Assembly: GCF_900103585.1 (NCBI RefSeq)
Contig: NZ_FNHV01000039.1
Coordinates: forward strand, 1 to 51,556
DNA length: 51,556 bases
Source of the DNA: Streptomyces sp. cf386
GTDB taxonomy: Bacteria > Actinomycetota > Actinomycetes > Streptomycetales > Streptomycetaceae
Direction: 5' to 3'
The notes beneath the pieces were generated by a model. It made no database searches, was not told where the DNA came from, and worked only from the letters and a program-made list of their open reading frames with translations. This document shows, one piece after another, positions 34,444 to 41,689 of this stretch. Position numbers and translations under genes: made by a program. The stretch's first letter is position 1. Every line of letters begins with the position of its first letter.

Positions 34444-34716
34444 CTAGAAGCTCCACGACAACGTGTTGTCCATCTGCACGAACGCCAGCAGGACCAGCAG
34501 GTCGGCAACGCCCAGGCCCATGCCCAGGTATGCCCGGCCCTTGCGCTTCGTGCCGCGCCACAGGGACACCGCCGCAAGGACGATGGCGACCGGGCCGAGG
34601 AAGATGTTGAAGACGAGGAGGCCGAGGAGGCCGAGGACGAAGGACGCCACGGCCATGCCGTCGGCGTCGCGGGTGCGGGTGCCGGGGCGGGCGGTGGCCG
34701 GTGCGGTGAGGTGCAT
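34444..34716 (-). CDS. DUF4190-type small membrane protein
   Basis: This 90-residue protein has a Thr/Ala/Pro/Arg-rich head (MHLTAPATARPGTRTRDADG) and then the DUF4190 pattern MAVASFVLGLLGLLVFNIFLGPVAIVLAAVSLWRGTKRKGRAYLGMGLGVADLL in several blocks. It has two membrane helices. GGGAGC lies before ATG 34716. The family has no known function. It lies just downstream of a 50-residue membrane protein, and both are divergent from the TetR regulator. They are likely targets of that regulator. Confidence 0.85.
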   Translation of the reverse strand: MHLTAPATARPGTRTRDADGMAVASFVLGLLGLLVFNIFLGPVAIVLAAVSLWRGTKRKGRAYLGMGLGVADLLVLLAFVQMDNTLSWSF

Positions 34717-34759
34717 GGGTGTCAGCTCCCGAGAAGTCGGTTCGGTCCGGTTGACGGAG

Positions 34760-34912
34760 TCAGTGGCGGCGGGCGAGTCGCTCGCGGGCGGCGAAGACGC
34801 CGAGCCAGACGGTGATCACGGAGGCAGCGACGACGGTGAAGGCGAGCGGCGCGTGGGCCACGGCGCCCAACAGCACGCCCAGCAGCAGGAGCGCGGCAAC
34901 GAGGAACAGCAT
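34760..34912 (-). CDS. Tiny membrane protein (50 aa)
   Basis: This 50-codon ORF, shorter than the usual ORF cut-off, reads MLFLVAALLLLGVLLGA then VAHAPLAFTVVAASVITVWLG and ends FAARERLARRH. It is mostly hydrophobic with two helices and an Arg/His C-terminus. AAAGGGGGA lies about 9 nt before ATG 34912. It sits 43 bp upstream of the DUF4190 gene on the same strand. It faces the TetR gene across a repeat-rich intergenic region. A small membrane protein under TetR control is plausible. No function is known. Confidence 0.75.
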   Translation of the reverse strand: MLFLVAALLLLGVLLGAVAHAPLAFTVVAASVITVWLGVFAARERLARRH

Positions 34913-34930
34913 GGGTCGGATCCCCCTTTG

Positions 34931-34972
34931 AGATCTTTCGCGATCTCTCGTGATCTCTTGTGTGATCTCTCG
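34931..34972. repeat. Array of four ~10-bp GATCTCTCG-type repeats
   Basis: Four tandem units AGATCTTTCG, CGATCTCTCG, TGATCTCTTG and (after a 2-bp insert) TGATCTCTCG run from 34931 to 34972. The 10-bp period places all units on nearly the same DNA face. They lie between the TetR operator elements and the 50-aa membrane protein gene, that is in its probable 5' leader. They could be a cooperative protein-binding array or an RNA element. I know of no matching described site. Confidence 0.6.
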
Positions 34973-34987
34973 CGTTACATTTCGGTG

Positions 34988-35070
34988 AACAGTTGTAGTA
35001 ACAGTTGTTCACTGACTCCAAGTCTAGCGCGCCCCACGGCTTTTCAATTCCAGAGAACAGTTGTTAACTG
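34988..35070. promoter_or_regulatory. TetR operator candidates, three AACAGTTGT elements
   Basis: AACAGTTGT occurs at 34988-34996, 35000-35008 and 35056-35064. The first two lie within a palindrome-like block bounded by GTGAACA and TGTTCAC. The third is part of CAGTTGTTAACTG, an inverted repeat ending 6 bp before the tetR start codon. This pattern fits autorepression by the TetR protein and control of the divergent small membrane protein genes. Confidence 0.6.
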
Positions 35071-35076
35071 CATGGT

Positions 35077-35703
35077 ATGAGTCACACCCTCGGCATCCGA
35101 CAGGCCCAGAAACAGAAGACCCGGCAGTCCCTCCTGGACGCGGCGTTGGGACTGCTGGAGGAGCAGAGCCTGAGCAGTCTGGGCCTGCGCGAGGTCACCC
35201 GTGCGGTCGGCGTCGCCCCGACGGCCTTCTACCGGCACTTCCGCTCCACCGCCGACCTCGGTGTCGCCCTCGTCGAAGAGGCGCTCGGCAGCCTGCACCC
35301 CATGATCCGCACGATCGTCACCTCCGCCGGCGACAGCGACCAGCGCATAGAGCGCGCCGTCGAGTTGATCGCCCGGCACGTCGAGACGCACCCGGCCCAT
35401 GTCCGCTTCATCGCCCGCGAACGGCACGGCGGAGTGCAGTCGGTACGGGAGGCGATCCAGGACCAACTGGCCCGTTTCGCCGAGGAAGTGAAGGTCGCGC
35501 TCACCAAGGATCCGGTCTCCGAGGGCTGGAACGACGACGACCTCCTCATGCTCGCCCATCTCTACGTCGACCAGATGCTGATGACGGCCTCGCTCTTCCT
35601 GGACACCCTTGAGGCATCCAAGGAGGAGCGGCAGCGCGTCGCCCAGGCCGCGACCCGCCGGATGCGGCTGATCAGCATCGGCCGCGAACACTGGCTGGAC
35701 TGA
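35077..35703 (+). CDS. TetR-family transcriptional regulator
   Basis: This 208-residue TetR-type repressor has the N-terminal helix-turn-helix (KTRQSLLDAALGLLEEQSLSSLGLREVTRAVGVAPTAFYRHF in parts, residues about 14-57). A C-terminal ligand-binding half follows (AVELIARHVETHPAHVRFIARERHGG...). It resembles the FabR-type group of TetR regulators. It starts at ATG 35077, immediately after an AACAGTTGT operator-like repeat, and is divergent from two tiny membrane protein genes. It ends at a strong hairpin terminator. The ligand is unknown. Confidence 0.92.
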   Translation: MSHTLGIRQAQKQKTRQSLLDAALGLLEEQSLSSLGLREVTRAVGVAPTAFYRHFRSTADLGVALVEEALGSLHPMIRTIVTSAGDSDQRIERAVELIARHVETHPAHVRFIARERHGGVQSVREAIQDQLARFAEEVKVALTKDPVSEGWNDDDLLMLAHLYVDQMLMTASLFLDTLEASKEERQRVAQAATRRMRLISIGREHWLD

Positions 35704-35739
35704 ACGACGGCAACGACGGCAACGACAGCCGGCAACGCC

Positions 35740-35778
35740 AAGGGGCGACACCCCCGTTCACCGGGAGTGCCGCCCCTT
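35740..35778. terminator. Hairpin between tetR and the lipoprotein gene
   Basis: AAGGGGCG...CCCCG and CGGGAGTGCCGCCCCTT form a long imperfect stem with two mismatches, ending in CTTTCG on the plus strand. It lies between the convergent tetR gene and the 35823 lipoprotein gene and probably terminates both. Confidence 0.75.
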
Positions 35779-35822
35779 TCGTAAGGCGACCTGCGTCAGC
35801 CCTCGTCGTACGGCGTCCTGCG

Positions 35823-36248
35823 TCAGCTCTTGGTCGCCGAGGCCGCCGCGCTGGGCGCGCCGCTCGGGGCACCGCTGGGGGCCTCCCCGCCGCCCTGGCC
35901 ACCGCCCGGACCGCCACAGCCGCCGCCCTGGCCACCGCCGGGGCCACCCTGACCGCCGCCCTGAGCCCCACCCTGACCGCCGCCGGGGGCACCGCTGGGC
36001 GCACCGCTCGGAGCACCCGAGGGCGCCCCCGACGGCGCGCCGGACGCCTGGGCGGTCGGCGCGCCGGACGGGGCACCGCTCGGCGCCCCCGACTGAGTGC
36101 CGCTCGGCGGCTGGCACGACGACGATGACTGCTGACCGGAGTTGCCGCTGTTCGAGTTCGACGACGAGTCGCCGGACCCGCAGGCCGCCAGGGCCAGGGG
36201 CGAGAGCGCCAGCAGGGCCACGGCGGGGAGGAGACGCGCACGCTTCAT
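35823..36248 (-). CDS. Low-complexity lipoprotein with SGAP and GGQGG repeats
   Basis: This 141-residue protein starts at ATG 36248 (MKRARLLPAVALLALSPLALAACGSG), with GGAG 9 nt upstream, and ends its signal peptide in the lipobox LAAC. The mature part is almost all low-complexity: Ser/Asn-rich, then many SGAP units, then GGQGG-type glycine repeats, ending SAAASATKS. Two extra Cys residues (SSSCQPP and GGGCGGP) break the repeats and could form a disulfide. It is a surface-anchored, probably disordered lipoprotein. No family with known function is recognised. Confidence 0.75.
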   Translation of the reverse strand: MKRARLLPAVALLALSPLALAACGSGDSSSNSNSGNSGQQSSSSCQPPSGTQSGAPSGAPSGAPTAQASGAPSGAPSGAPSGAPSGAPGGGQGGAQGGGQGGPGGGQGGGCGGPGGGQGGGEAPSGAPSGAPSAAASATKS

Positions 36249-36454
36249 GAGAAACAGCTCCATGGAAGATGAGGAAAGTCCTGGAGCCGGAACTCAACCA
36301 ACGCCGCTTAGGGCTTCCTTGAGGGCCTGCTGTCGACGGCCTGTGCGCCGGGCAAAGCGATCTTCAATTCACCCCGCTGACCTGCGAGTTTCCTCGGATC
36401 CTCGCCTTACTCGCTGGTACAGGGCCGTGACAGAAGCAGTCTCCCCCGCCGGTC

Positions 36455-37318
36455 TCAGCCCAGCCTGACCCGCGCCAACTGCCGCGACTGCGCCACGAGT
36501 CGGTCCGCGCTGTCCCATACCTCCGCGTCCTCCTCCAGGAACCCGCCCGCGAGGTTGCGCGTCGTGATCGACACCCGCAGGGGGCCCGGGGCCGGGCGGC
36601 AGCGTATGTGGACCGTCAGTTCGACCGTCGGGACCCAACCCGAGATGCCGATCTCGAAGGCCGTGGGCGGGAGGGCGTCCACCGCCAGCAGCAGGGAGAG
36701 CGGGTCCGCGTCGCGGCCGTCGGCCAGGCCGAACCAGGCGCGCATCTCGCCCTTGCCCGAGGGCTGGCCGAGGGCCCAGCCCAGGGTCGACGGGTCGAGC
36801 TTGAGCATCAGGCGGTCGGCGATGGCGGAGCTGCCGGAGACGGGGGCCGGTCCGTCCTCGGGGCCGAAGCAGTGGTCCATCGGCGGGATCGCCGGCGGCT
36901 TGGCCGTCGTACGGACGTCGTCGGGGAGGGTGTCGAGGTCGCCGTACGAGGCGAGGACGCGGATGCGCTCGATCTCGCGGCCCTGCTCGTCGTACTGGAA
37001 GAGCGAGGCCTGGCCGGTCGACAGCGTGCGCCCCGTGCGCACCACGCCCGTGCGGACGACCGCCGGGCCCGGCTGGGACGCGGTCAGGTAGTGCGCGGAG
37101 ATGGTGAACGGGTCGCTGTGTGGCAGGGCGTCACCGAGGGCGCGGCCGAGGACGGCGAGCAGATAGCCGCCGTTGACGGCGCTGATGATGGTCCAGCCGG
37201 CGGAGAGGTCGATGTCGTAGACGCCGGGTTCGCGCCGGGTGAGCGCGGTGTCGCGGTCGAACTCGCTGTCGCCGATCGTGGCCCGCGGGGCCGTCGGTGC
37301 GGAGGCTGCTTCTGGCAT
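36455..37318 (-). CDS. Acyl-CoA thioesterase-family (double hotdog) protein
   Basis: This 287-residue protein looks like a TesB-type double-hotdog thioesterase or thioesterase-like (4HBT_3) protein. It opens ATIGDSEFDRDTALTRREPGVYDIDLSAGWTIISAVNGGYLLAVLGRAL, with the typical NGGYLLA helix, and contains HYLTASQPGPAVVRTGVVRTGRTLSTGQASLFQ. Such proteins hydrolyse acyl-CoA thioesters. ATG 37318 (MPEAASAPTAPRA) is chosen over ATG 37333. It is divergent from the 37463 esterase. A palindrome-like element at about 37335-37356 lies upstream. Confidence 0.82.
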   Translation of the reverse strand: MPEAASAPTAPRATIGDSEFDRDTALTRREPGVYDIDLSAGWTIISAVNGGYLLAVLGRALGDALPHSDPFTISAHYLTASQPGPAVVRTGVVRTGRTLSTGQASLFQYDEQGREIERIRVLASYGDLDTLPDDVRTTAKPPAIPPMDHCFGPEDGPAPVSGSSAIADRLMLKLDPSTLGWALGQPSGKGEMRAWFGLADGRDADPLSLLLAVDALPPTAFEIGISGWVPTVELTVHIRCRPAPGPLRVSITTRNLAGGFLEEDAEVWDSADRLVAQSRQLARVRLG

Positions 37319-37334
37319 GGATGAACGGTACAAC

Positions 37335-37356
37335 AGCTAACTACTAAGCGGTAGCT
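37335..37356. promoter_or_regulatory. Imperfect palindrome upstream of the thioesterase gene
   Basis: AGCTAACTACTAAGCGGTAGCT has 5-bp perfect outer arms (AGCTA/TAGCT) and a core TACTAAGCGGTA. It lies 17 bp from the thioesterase start, within a 144-bp divergent promoter region. It may be the operator of a fatty-acid-responsive TetR-type regulator. That identity is a guess from the gene type. Confidence 0.35.
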
Positions 37357-37462
37357 TTTCGATTCGATGGGTGGGCGGAAGCGCAGGGAGACGCGGGCAA
37401 CTTTTCGGTAAGTGTCCCTGCTCGCCCGAAACCCGGAGCCCGTTCTCTCCCTCTATGAGGAC

Positions 37463-38701
37463 ATGAGTCTCACCGGGACCCCGTTCCTCTACACGCTGAT
37501 AGCACTGTGCGTCGGCGCCGTCGCGCTGCCGCTGATCCTCTGGTCGCGGGTGCGCGGGCCCAGGGTCGTGCGGGCCGTCGCCAGGCTGCTGATGGTGCTG
37601 TTCGCCCAGGGCACGGCGGTCGCGCTCGTCTTCACGATGGTCAACAACTCCAACCAGCTGTACGACAACTGGGGCGACCTGCTCGGCACCAGCAACCATG
37701 TGCAGGAAGCGGCAGACCTCGGGGCGAGCGGCACCGGTGGGATCGCGCTGGAGAAGCTGCCCAGGGTCCGGCAGGCCTTCAAGCAGGCCAAGGGGCCGGG
37801 CATGCGCGCGGACGGCGGGGTTCTGGTCACCCAGCTCAAGGGCCGGGTGTCCGGAGTGCACGCCGAGGTCCATGTCTGGCTGCCGCCGCAGTACGACGAC
37901 CCGGCCTACCGCAATCACCGGTTCCCGGTCGTCGAGGTGCTGCCGGGCTATCCGGGCTCGTCGAAGGCCTGGTACGGGACGATGGACGCGCCCGAGCAGC
38001 TGGCACCGCTGATGCGCAGCGGGCAGATCGCGCCGTTCATCATCGTCTCGCCGCGCACCACACTGCTGCCCGGCAAGGACACCGGCTGCGCCAACATCCC
38101 CGGCAAGGTGAACGCCGACAGCTGGCTCAGCATCGACGTGCCGAAGATGGTCATGGACAACTTCCGGGCCCAGGCCGCGCCGGACGGCTGGGCGGTCGCC
38201 GGGTACTCGGCGGGTGCGCACTGCGCGGCCAAGCTGGCCGTCGCCCACCCCGACCGCTACCGGGCCGCGGTCAGCATGTCGGGCTACAACGACCCCGTCG
38301 CCGTACCCCAGTCGCTCGCCGGCAAGTCCCCCGCCCTGCGGGCGGCGAACAACCCGTATGTGCTCCTGCAGAACTACCGTGTCCCGCCGCGCGTCGCGCT
38401 CTACATGTCCGGCCAGCCTGGGGACGGGTACGAGGCGGCCATGGCTCTCAAGCGGGTCTCGAAGGCGCCGACCACCGTGGACGTGGTGTTCATCCCGAGC
38501 AGTGCGGGCGGTCACACGATGGCGCTGTGGAAGCCGCAGGTCGTGCCCGCGTTCCGTTGGCTGACCCAGATGATGGGGACCGGGCACCAGACCGGTTCGG
38601 CGCCGGGGACTACTCCTCTCGTACCGTCGACCGCCGGTTCCAGGCACGCGGAGCTCGCCAGTGGTACCGCATCGCCAGCAGACGCAGCACGAAGGCCGTG
38701 A
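37463..38701 (+). CDS. Membrane-anchored esterase (Esterase D / antigen-85-like)
   Basis: This 412-residue protein has two N-terminal hydrophobic segments (5-27 and 42-60), then a putative-esterase domain. Landmarks are VEVLPGYPGSSKAWYG, the nucleophile elbow AGYSAGAHCA with Ser249, MSGYNDP, and a C-terminal SAGGHTMALWKP that probably carries the catalytic His. Related actinobacterial proteins are mycolyltransferase- or esterase-D-like. ATG 37463 follows GAGGAC closely. A frame open to 37412 is less likely. Its 3' end overlaps the convergent TRIC-family gene by 92 bp. Confidence 0.87.
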   Translation: MSLTGTPFLYTLIALCVGAVALPLILWSRVRGPRVVRAVARLLMVLFAQGTAVALVFTMVNNSNQLYDNWGDLLGTSNHVQEAADLGASGTGGIALEKLPRVRQAFKQAKGPGMRADGGVLVTQLKGRVSGVHAEVHVWLPPQYDDPAYRNHRFPVVEVLPGYPGSSKAWYGTMDAPEQLAPLMRSGQIAPFIIVSPRTTLLPGKDTGCANIPGKVNADSWLSIDVPKMVMDNFRAQAAPDGWAVAGYSAGAHCAAKLAVAHPDRYRAAVSMSGYNDPVAVPQSLAGKSPALRAANNPYVLLQNYRVPPRVALYMSGQPGDGYEAAMALKRVSKAPTTVDVVFIPSSAGGHTMALWKPQVVPAFRWLTQMMGTGHQTGSAPGTTPLVPSTAGSRHAELASGTASPADAARRP

Positions 38702-39266
38702 CGGCCGCGAGGCCGCTGGTGAGCGGGGTCAGGGCGTCGTAGCGGATGCACAGGACGACCATCGTGGCGCCGACGATCGCCGGGACCGCGTACAGGTCGC
38801 GGTCCCAGCGCAGCAGTGACGGCACCTCGTTGGCGAGGACGTCGCGCAGCACACCGCCGCCCACGGCGGTCGCGAGGCCGAGGCAGGCCGACGCGGTGAG
38901 GCCGAGGCCGTAGTCGTACGCCTTCGTCGTCCCGGCGACGCAGAACAGGCCGAGGCCCGCCGCGTCGAAGACGTTCACGCCGGTCTGGATGCGCTCCACG
39001 TGCGGGTGCAGGAAGAAGACCAGGAGCGTGGCGAGCAGCGGGGTGAGGAAGTACCCCAGATCCGTGAAGGCGGCCGGCGGTACGGCGCCGATGACCACGT
39101 CCCGGAACAGCCCGCCGCCCAGGGCGGTGACCTCGGCGAGGACGGCGATGCCGAAGACGTCGAAGTTCTTGCGGACGGCCAGCAGGGCGCCGGAGATCGC
39201 GAAGACGAAGATGCCGACCAGGTCGAGCGTGTGCTGGACGGACGGGCTGAACAGTTGCTGGAGCAC
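38610..39266 (-). CDS. TRIC cation channel family (UPF0126) membrane protein
   Basis: This 218-residue integral membrane protein belongs to the trimeric intracellular cation channel (YicG/UPF0126) family. It has two repeats of the pattern F-AISGALLAVRKNFDVFGI...LGGGLFRDVVIG and AAGLGLFCVAGTTKAYDYGL...VGGGVLRDVL. Such channels conduct K+. GTG 39266 (VLQQLFSPSVQHTLDLVG) is chosen. A longer frame to 39305 passes through the oppF terminator region. Its C-terminal coding end overlaps the convergent esterase gene by 92 bp. Confidence 0.9.
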   Translation of the reverse strand: MLQQLFSPSVQHTLDLVGIFVFAISGALLAVRKNFDVFGIAVLAEVTALGGGLFRDVVIGAVPPAAFTDLGYFLTPLLATLLVFFLHPHVERIQTGVNVFDAAGLGLFCVAGTTKAYDYGLGLTASACLGLATAVGGGVLRDVLANEVPSLLRWDRDLYAVPAIVGATMVVLCIRYDALTPLTSGLAAVTAFVLRLLAMRYHWRAPRAWNRRSTVREE

Positions 39267-39289
39267 CCGTACATTCTTGCGCAGCAATA

Positions 39290-39320
39290 GGCCCCCGCCT
39301 TGCAAAGGAAGGCGGGGGCC
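39290..39320. terminator. oppF terminator hairpin
   Basis: A perfect 12-bp stem GGCCCCCGCCTT / AAGGCGGGGGCC with a 7-nt loop lies 10 bp past the oppF stop. No long T-run is visible on the minus strand. The stem strength still suggests termination. Confidence 0.7.
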
Positions 39321-39329
39321 GGGGTTGGG

Positions 39330-40610
39330 TTACTTGTTGTTGTCCGTGGTTTCCGCGGAAGGCTCTGCGGAGTCCGTGGTCTCGGGGGCCTCCTCGGGCG
39401 CTGCGGCCTCGGGGGCGGCCTCAGTCTCGGGAGCCTCGTCGGCAGCCTCGGCCTCAGGCGCCTCCTCGGAAGCGGCGGCCTCTGCGGCCTCCTCCGTCGG
39501 CACCAGCTCCGCCGCCGCCTTGGCCACGGTCAGCAGCACCGTGTCCTGCGGCTGCTGGTCCTCGAAGTTCTCCGGGTGGTGGCAGGCCACGCGCTGGCCC
39601 GGCCGCAGCTCGGCCAGCGGCGGTTCCGTCGTCCGGCAGATCTCCGTCGCCTTCCAGCACCGGGTGTGGAAGCGGCAGCCGCTCGGCGGGGCGATCGGCG
39701 AGGGAACGTCGCCGCGGAGCAGGATGCGCTCGCTCTTGGTCGCGCGCCGCTTCGGGTCCGGGATCGGCACCGCCGACAGCAGGGCCTTGGTGTACGGGTG
39801 CATCGGCGCCTTGTACAGCGACTCCCGGTCGGCGAGCTCGACGATCTTGCCGAGGTACATCACCGCGATGCGGTCCGAGACATGCCGTACGACCGAAAGG
39901 TCGTGCGCGATGATCACGTACGTGAGGCCGAGCTCCTCCTGGAGGTCGTCCAGCAGGTTCACGACCTGCGCCTGGATCGACACGTCGAGGGCGGAGACGG
40001 GCTCGTCGGCCACGACCAGCTTGGGGTTGAGCGCGAGGGCACGGGCGATGCCGATGCGCTGGCGCTGGCCGCCGGAGAACTCGTGCGGATAGCGGTTGTA
40101 GTGCTCGGGGTTGAGGCCGACCACCGACAGCAGCCGCTGGACCTCCTTCTTCACCCCGCCCTCGGGCTGGACGCCCTGGAGCTTGAAGGGGGCGCCGACG
40201 ATCGTGCCGATGGTGTGCCGGGGGTTCAGCGAGGAGTACGGGTCCTGGAAGATCATCTGCACGTCTCGGCGCATCGGGCGCATCTGCCCGACGCCGAGGT
40301 GTGTGATGTCCCGGCCCTCGAACTCCACGGTGCCGCCGGTCGGTTCGAGCAGCCGCGTGATCAGCCGGCCCATCGTCGACTTGCCGCAGCCCGACTCGCC
40401 GACGACGCCCAGCGTCTCGCCCTGACGCACCTCGAAGTCGATGCCGTCGACCGCGCGCACCGCGCCGGTCTGCCGCTGGAGCAGGCCCTTGCGGATCGGG
40501 AAGTGCTTCTGCAGGCCGGTCACCTTGAGCAGGATCTCGCCGTCGGCGGCACCTCTTTTCGCGAGGGTGCCGCTCTGCGCGGGGATTTTCACCGCTTTTT
40601 CGTCGCTCAC
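39330..40610 (-). CDS. oppF: Oligopeptide ABC transporter ATP-binding protein (OppF-like)
   Basis: This 426-residue ATPase of a peptide/nickel-type importer has Walker A GESGCGKST (71-79), the Q-loop FQDPYSSLNPR, signature EFSGGQRQR, Walker B VVADEPVSALD, and the C-terminal oligopeptide motif (PSPIAPPSGCRFHTRCWKATEIC). It carries an unusual acidic tail of about 75 residues rich in Ala, Glu, Pro and Thr (EEAPEAEAADEAPETEAAPEAAAPEEAPETT...). GTG 40610 overlaps the oppD stop as GTGA, so translation is coupled. Confidence 0.93.
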   Translation of the reverse strand: MSDEKAVKIPAQSGTLAKRGAADGEILLKVTGLQKHFPIRKGLLQRQTGAVRAVDGIDFEVRQGETLGVVGESGCGKSTMGRLITRLLEPTGGTVEFEGRDITHLGVGQMRPMRRDVQMIFQDPYSSLNPRHTIGTIVGAPFKLQGVQPEGGVKKEVQRLLSVVGLNPEHYNRYPHEFSGGQRQRIGIARALALNPKLVVADEPVSALDVSIQAQVVNLLDDLQEELGLTYVIIAHDLSVVRHVSDRIAVMYLGKIVELADRESLYKAPMHPYTKALLSAVPIPDPKRRATKSERILLRGDVPSPIAPPSGCRFHTRCWKATEICRTTEPPLAELRPGQRVACHHPENFEDQQPQDTVLLTVAKAAAELVPTEEAAEAAASEEAPEAEAADEAPETEAAPEAAAPEEAPETTDSAEPSAETTDNNK

Positions 40611-41689
40611 AGCTTCGGCGCAATCTCTTCGGTCCAGATACGCTCCCGCTGCTCCTGGCCCATGTGGCAGGCGGCCCAGTGCCGCTCGCCGACCTCGGTC
40701 AGCTCGGGGCGGACCGTGCGGGTGACGTTGTCCTTCGGGATGTCGGCGTACGGGCAGCGCGGGTTGAAGGCACAGCCGGACGGGACGTTGATCAGGGAGG
40801 GCGGGGAGCCCTTGATCGGGATGAGGCGGTCGGTCTCGTCACGGTCCAAGCGCGGCATCGAGCCGAGCAGGCCCCAGGTGTACGGGTGCCGGGGCTCGGA
40901 GAAGACACCCTCGGCGGGACCGCGCTCCACGCATCGGCCGCCGTACATGACCAGCAGGTCGTCGGCCATCTCGGCGACGACGCCCAGGTCGTGCGTGATC
41001 ATGATGACCGCGGAGCCGAACTCCTTCTGCAGGTCCCGGATCAGGTCGAGGATCTGCGCCTGGACGGTGACGTCCAGGGCGGTGGTCGGCTCGTCGGCGA
41101 TGAGCAGCTCGGGGTTGTTCACCAGCGCCATGGCGATCATGGCGCGCTGGCGCATACCGCCGGAGAACTCGTGCGGGTAGCCGTCGACGCGCTTGTCGGG
41201 CTCGGGGATGCCCACCCGGTCCAGCATCTCGACGGCCCGCTTACGGGCCTCCTTCTTGCTGACCTTGTGGTGCACCCGGTACGCCTCGACGATCTGCTGC
41301 CCGACCGAGTAGTACGGGTGCATCGCCGACAGCGGGTCCTGGAAGATCATCGCCATCTTGCGGCCGCGCAGCCGGCGTACGTCGTCGGGGTCGGCGGCGA
41401 TCAACTCCTGGCCGTCCAGCCAGACTTCGCCGGAGACCTTGGCGCGCGCCGAGCGGTGCAGGCCCATCACGCCGAGCGAGGTGACGGACTTGCCGGAGCC
41501 GGACTCGCCGACGATGCCGAGGGTCCTGCCCCGCTGCACGTCGAAGCTGACGCCGTCCACCGACTTGACCAGACCGTCGTCGGTGTCGAAGTGGATGCGC
41601 AGATCGCGTACGGAAAGGAACGCGCCGTCCGTGTCGGACGGGGCGGCGACGGCGGGTTCGCCGAGCGCCGCTTTCTCGAGCTTGCTCAC
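40607..41689 (-). CDS. oppD: Oligopeptide ABC transporter ATP-binding protein (OppD-like)
   Basis: This 360-residue ATPase partners OppF. It has Walker A GESGSGKS, the FQDPLSAMHP Q-loop, signature EFSGGMRQR, Walker B LIADEPTTALD, His switch MITHD, and the C-terminal PSGCAFNPRCPY Cys-rich segment typical of peptide importers. GTG 41689 overlaps the oppB stop (GTGA), and its own stop overlaps the oppF start (GTGA). A longer frame in this register to 42745 reads through oppB out of frame and is not real. Confidence 0.95.
   Translation of the reverse strand: MSKLEKAALGEPAVAAPSDTDGAFLSVRDLRIHFDTDDGLVKSVDGVSFDVQRGRTLGIVGESGSGKSVTSLGVMGLHRSARAKVSGEVWLDGQELIAADPDDVRRLRGRKMAMIFQDPLSAMHPYYSVGQQIVEAYRVHHKVSKKEARKRAVEMLDRVGIPEPDKRVDGYPHEFSGGMRQRAMIAMALVNNPELLIADEPTTALDVTVQAQILDLIRDLQKEFGSAVIMITHDLGVVAEMADDLLVMYGGRCVERGPAEGVFSEPRHPYTWGLLGSMPRLDRDETDRLIPIKGSPPSLINVPSGCAFNPRCPYADIPKDNVTRTVRPELTEVGERHWAACHMGQEQRERIWTEEIAPKL

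Noticed and set aside
34722..35021. Minus-strand 99-codon frame across the TetR operator region
   Set aside because: It reads through the phased repeats and operators and is out of frame with the 50-aa membrane protein, which has a good ribosome binding site.
35703..35736. Short ACGGCA/ACG tandem repeat after tetR
   Set aside because: Only a few units of a simple repeat just after the stop codon. Likely replication slippage without function.
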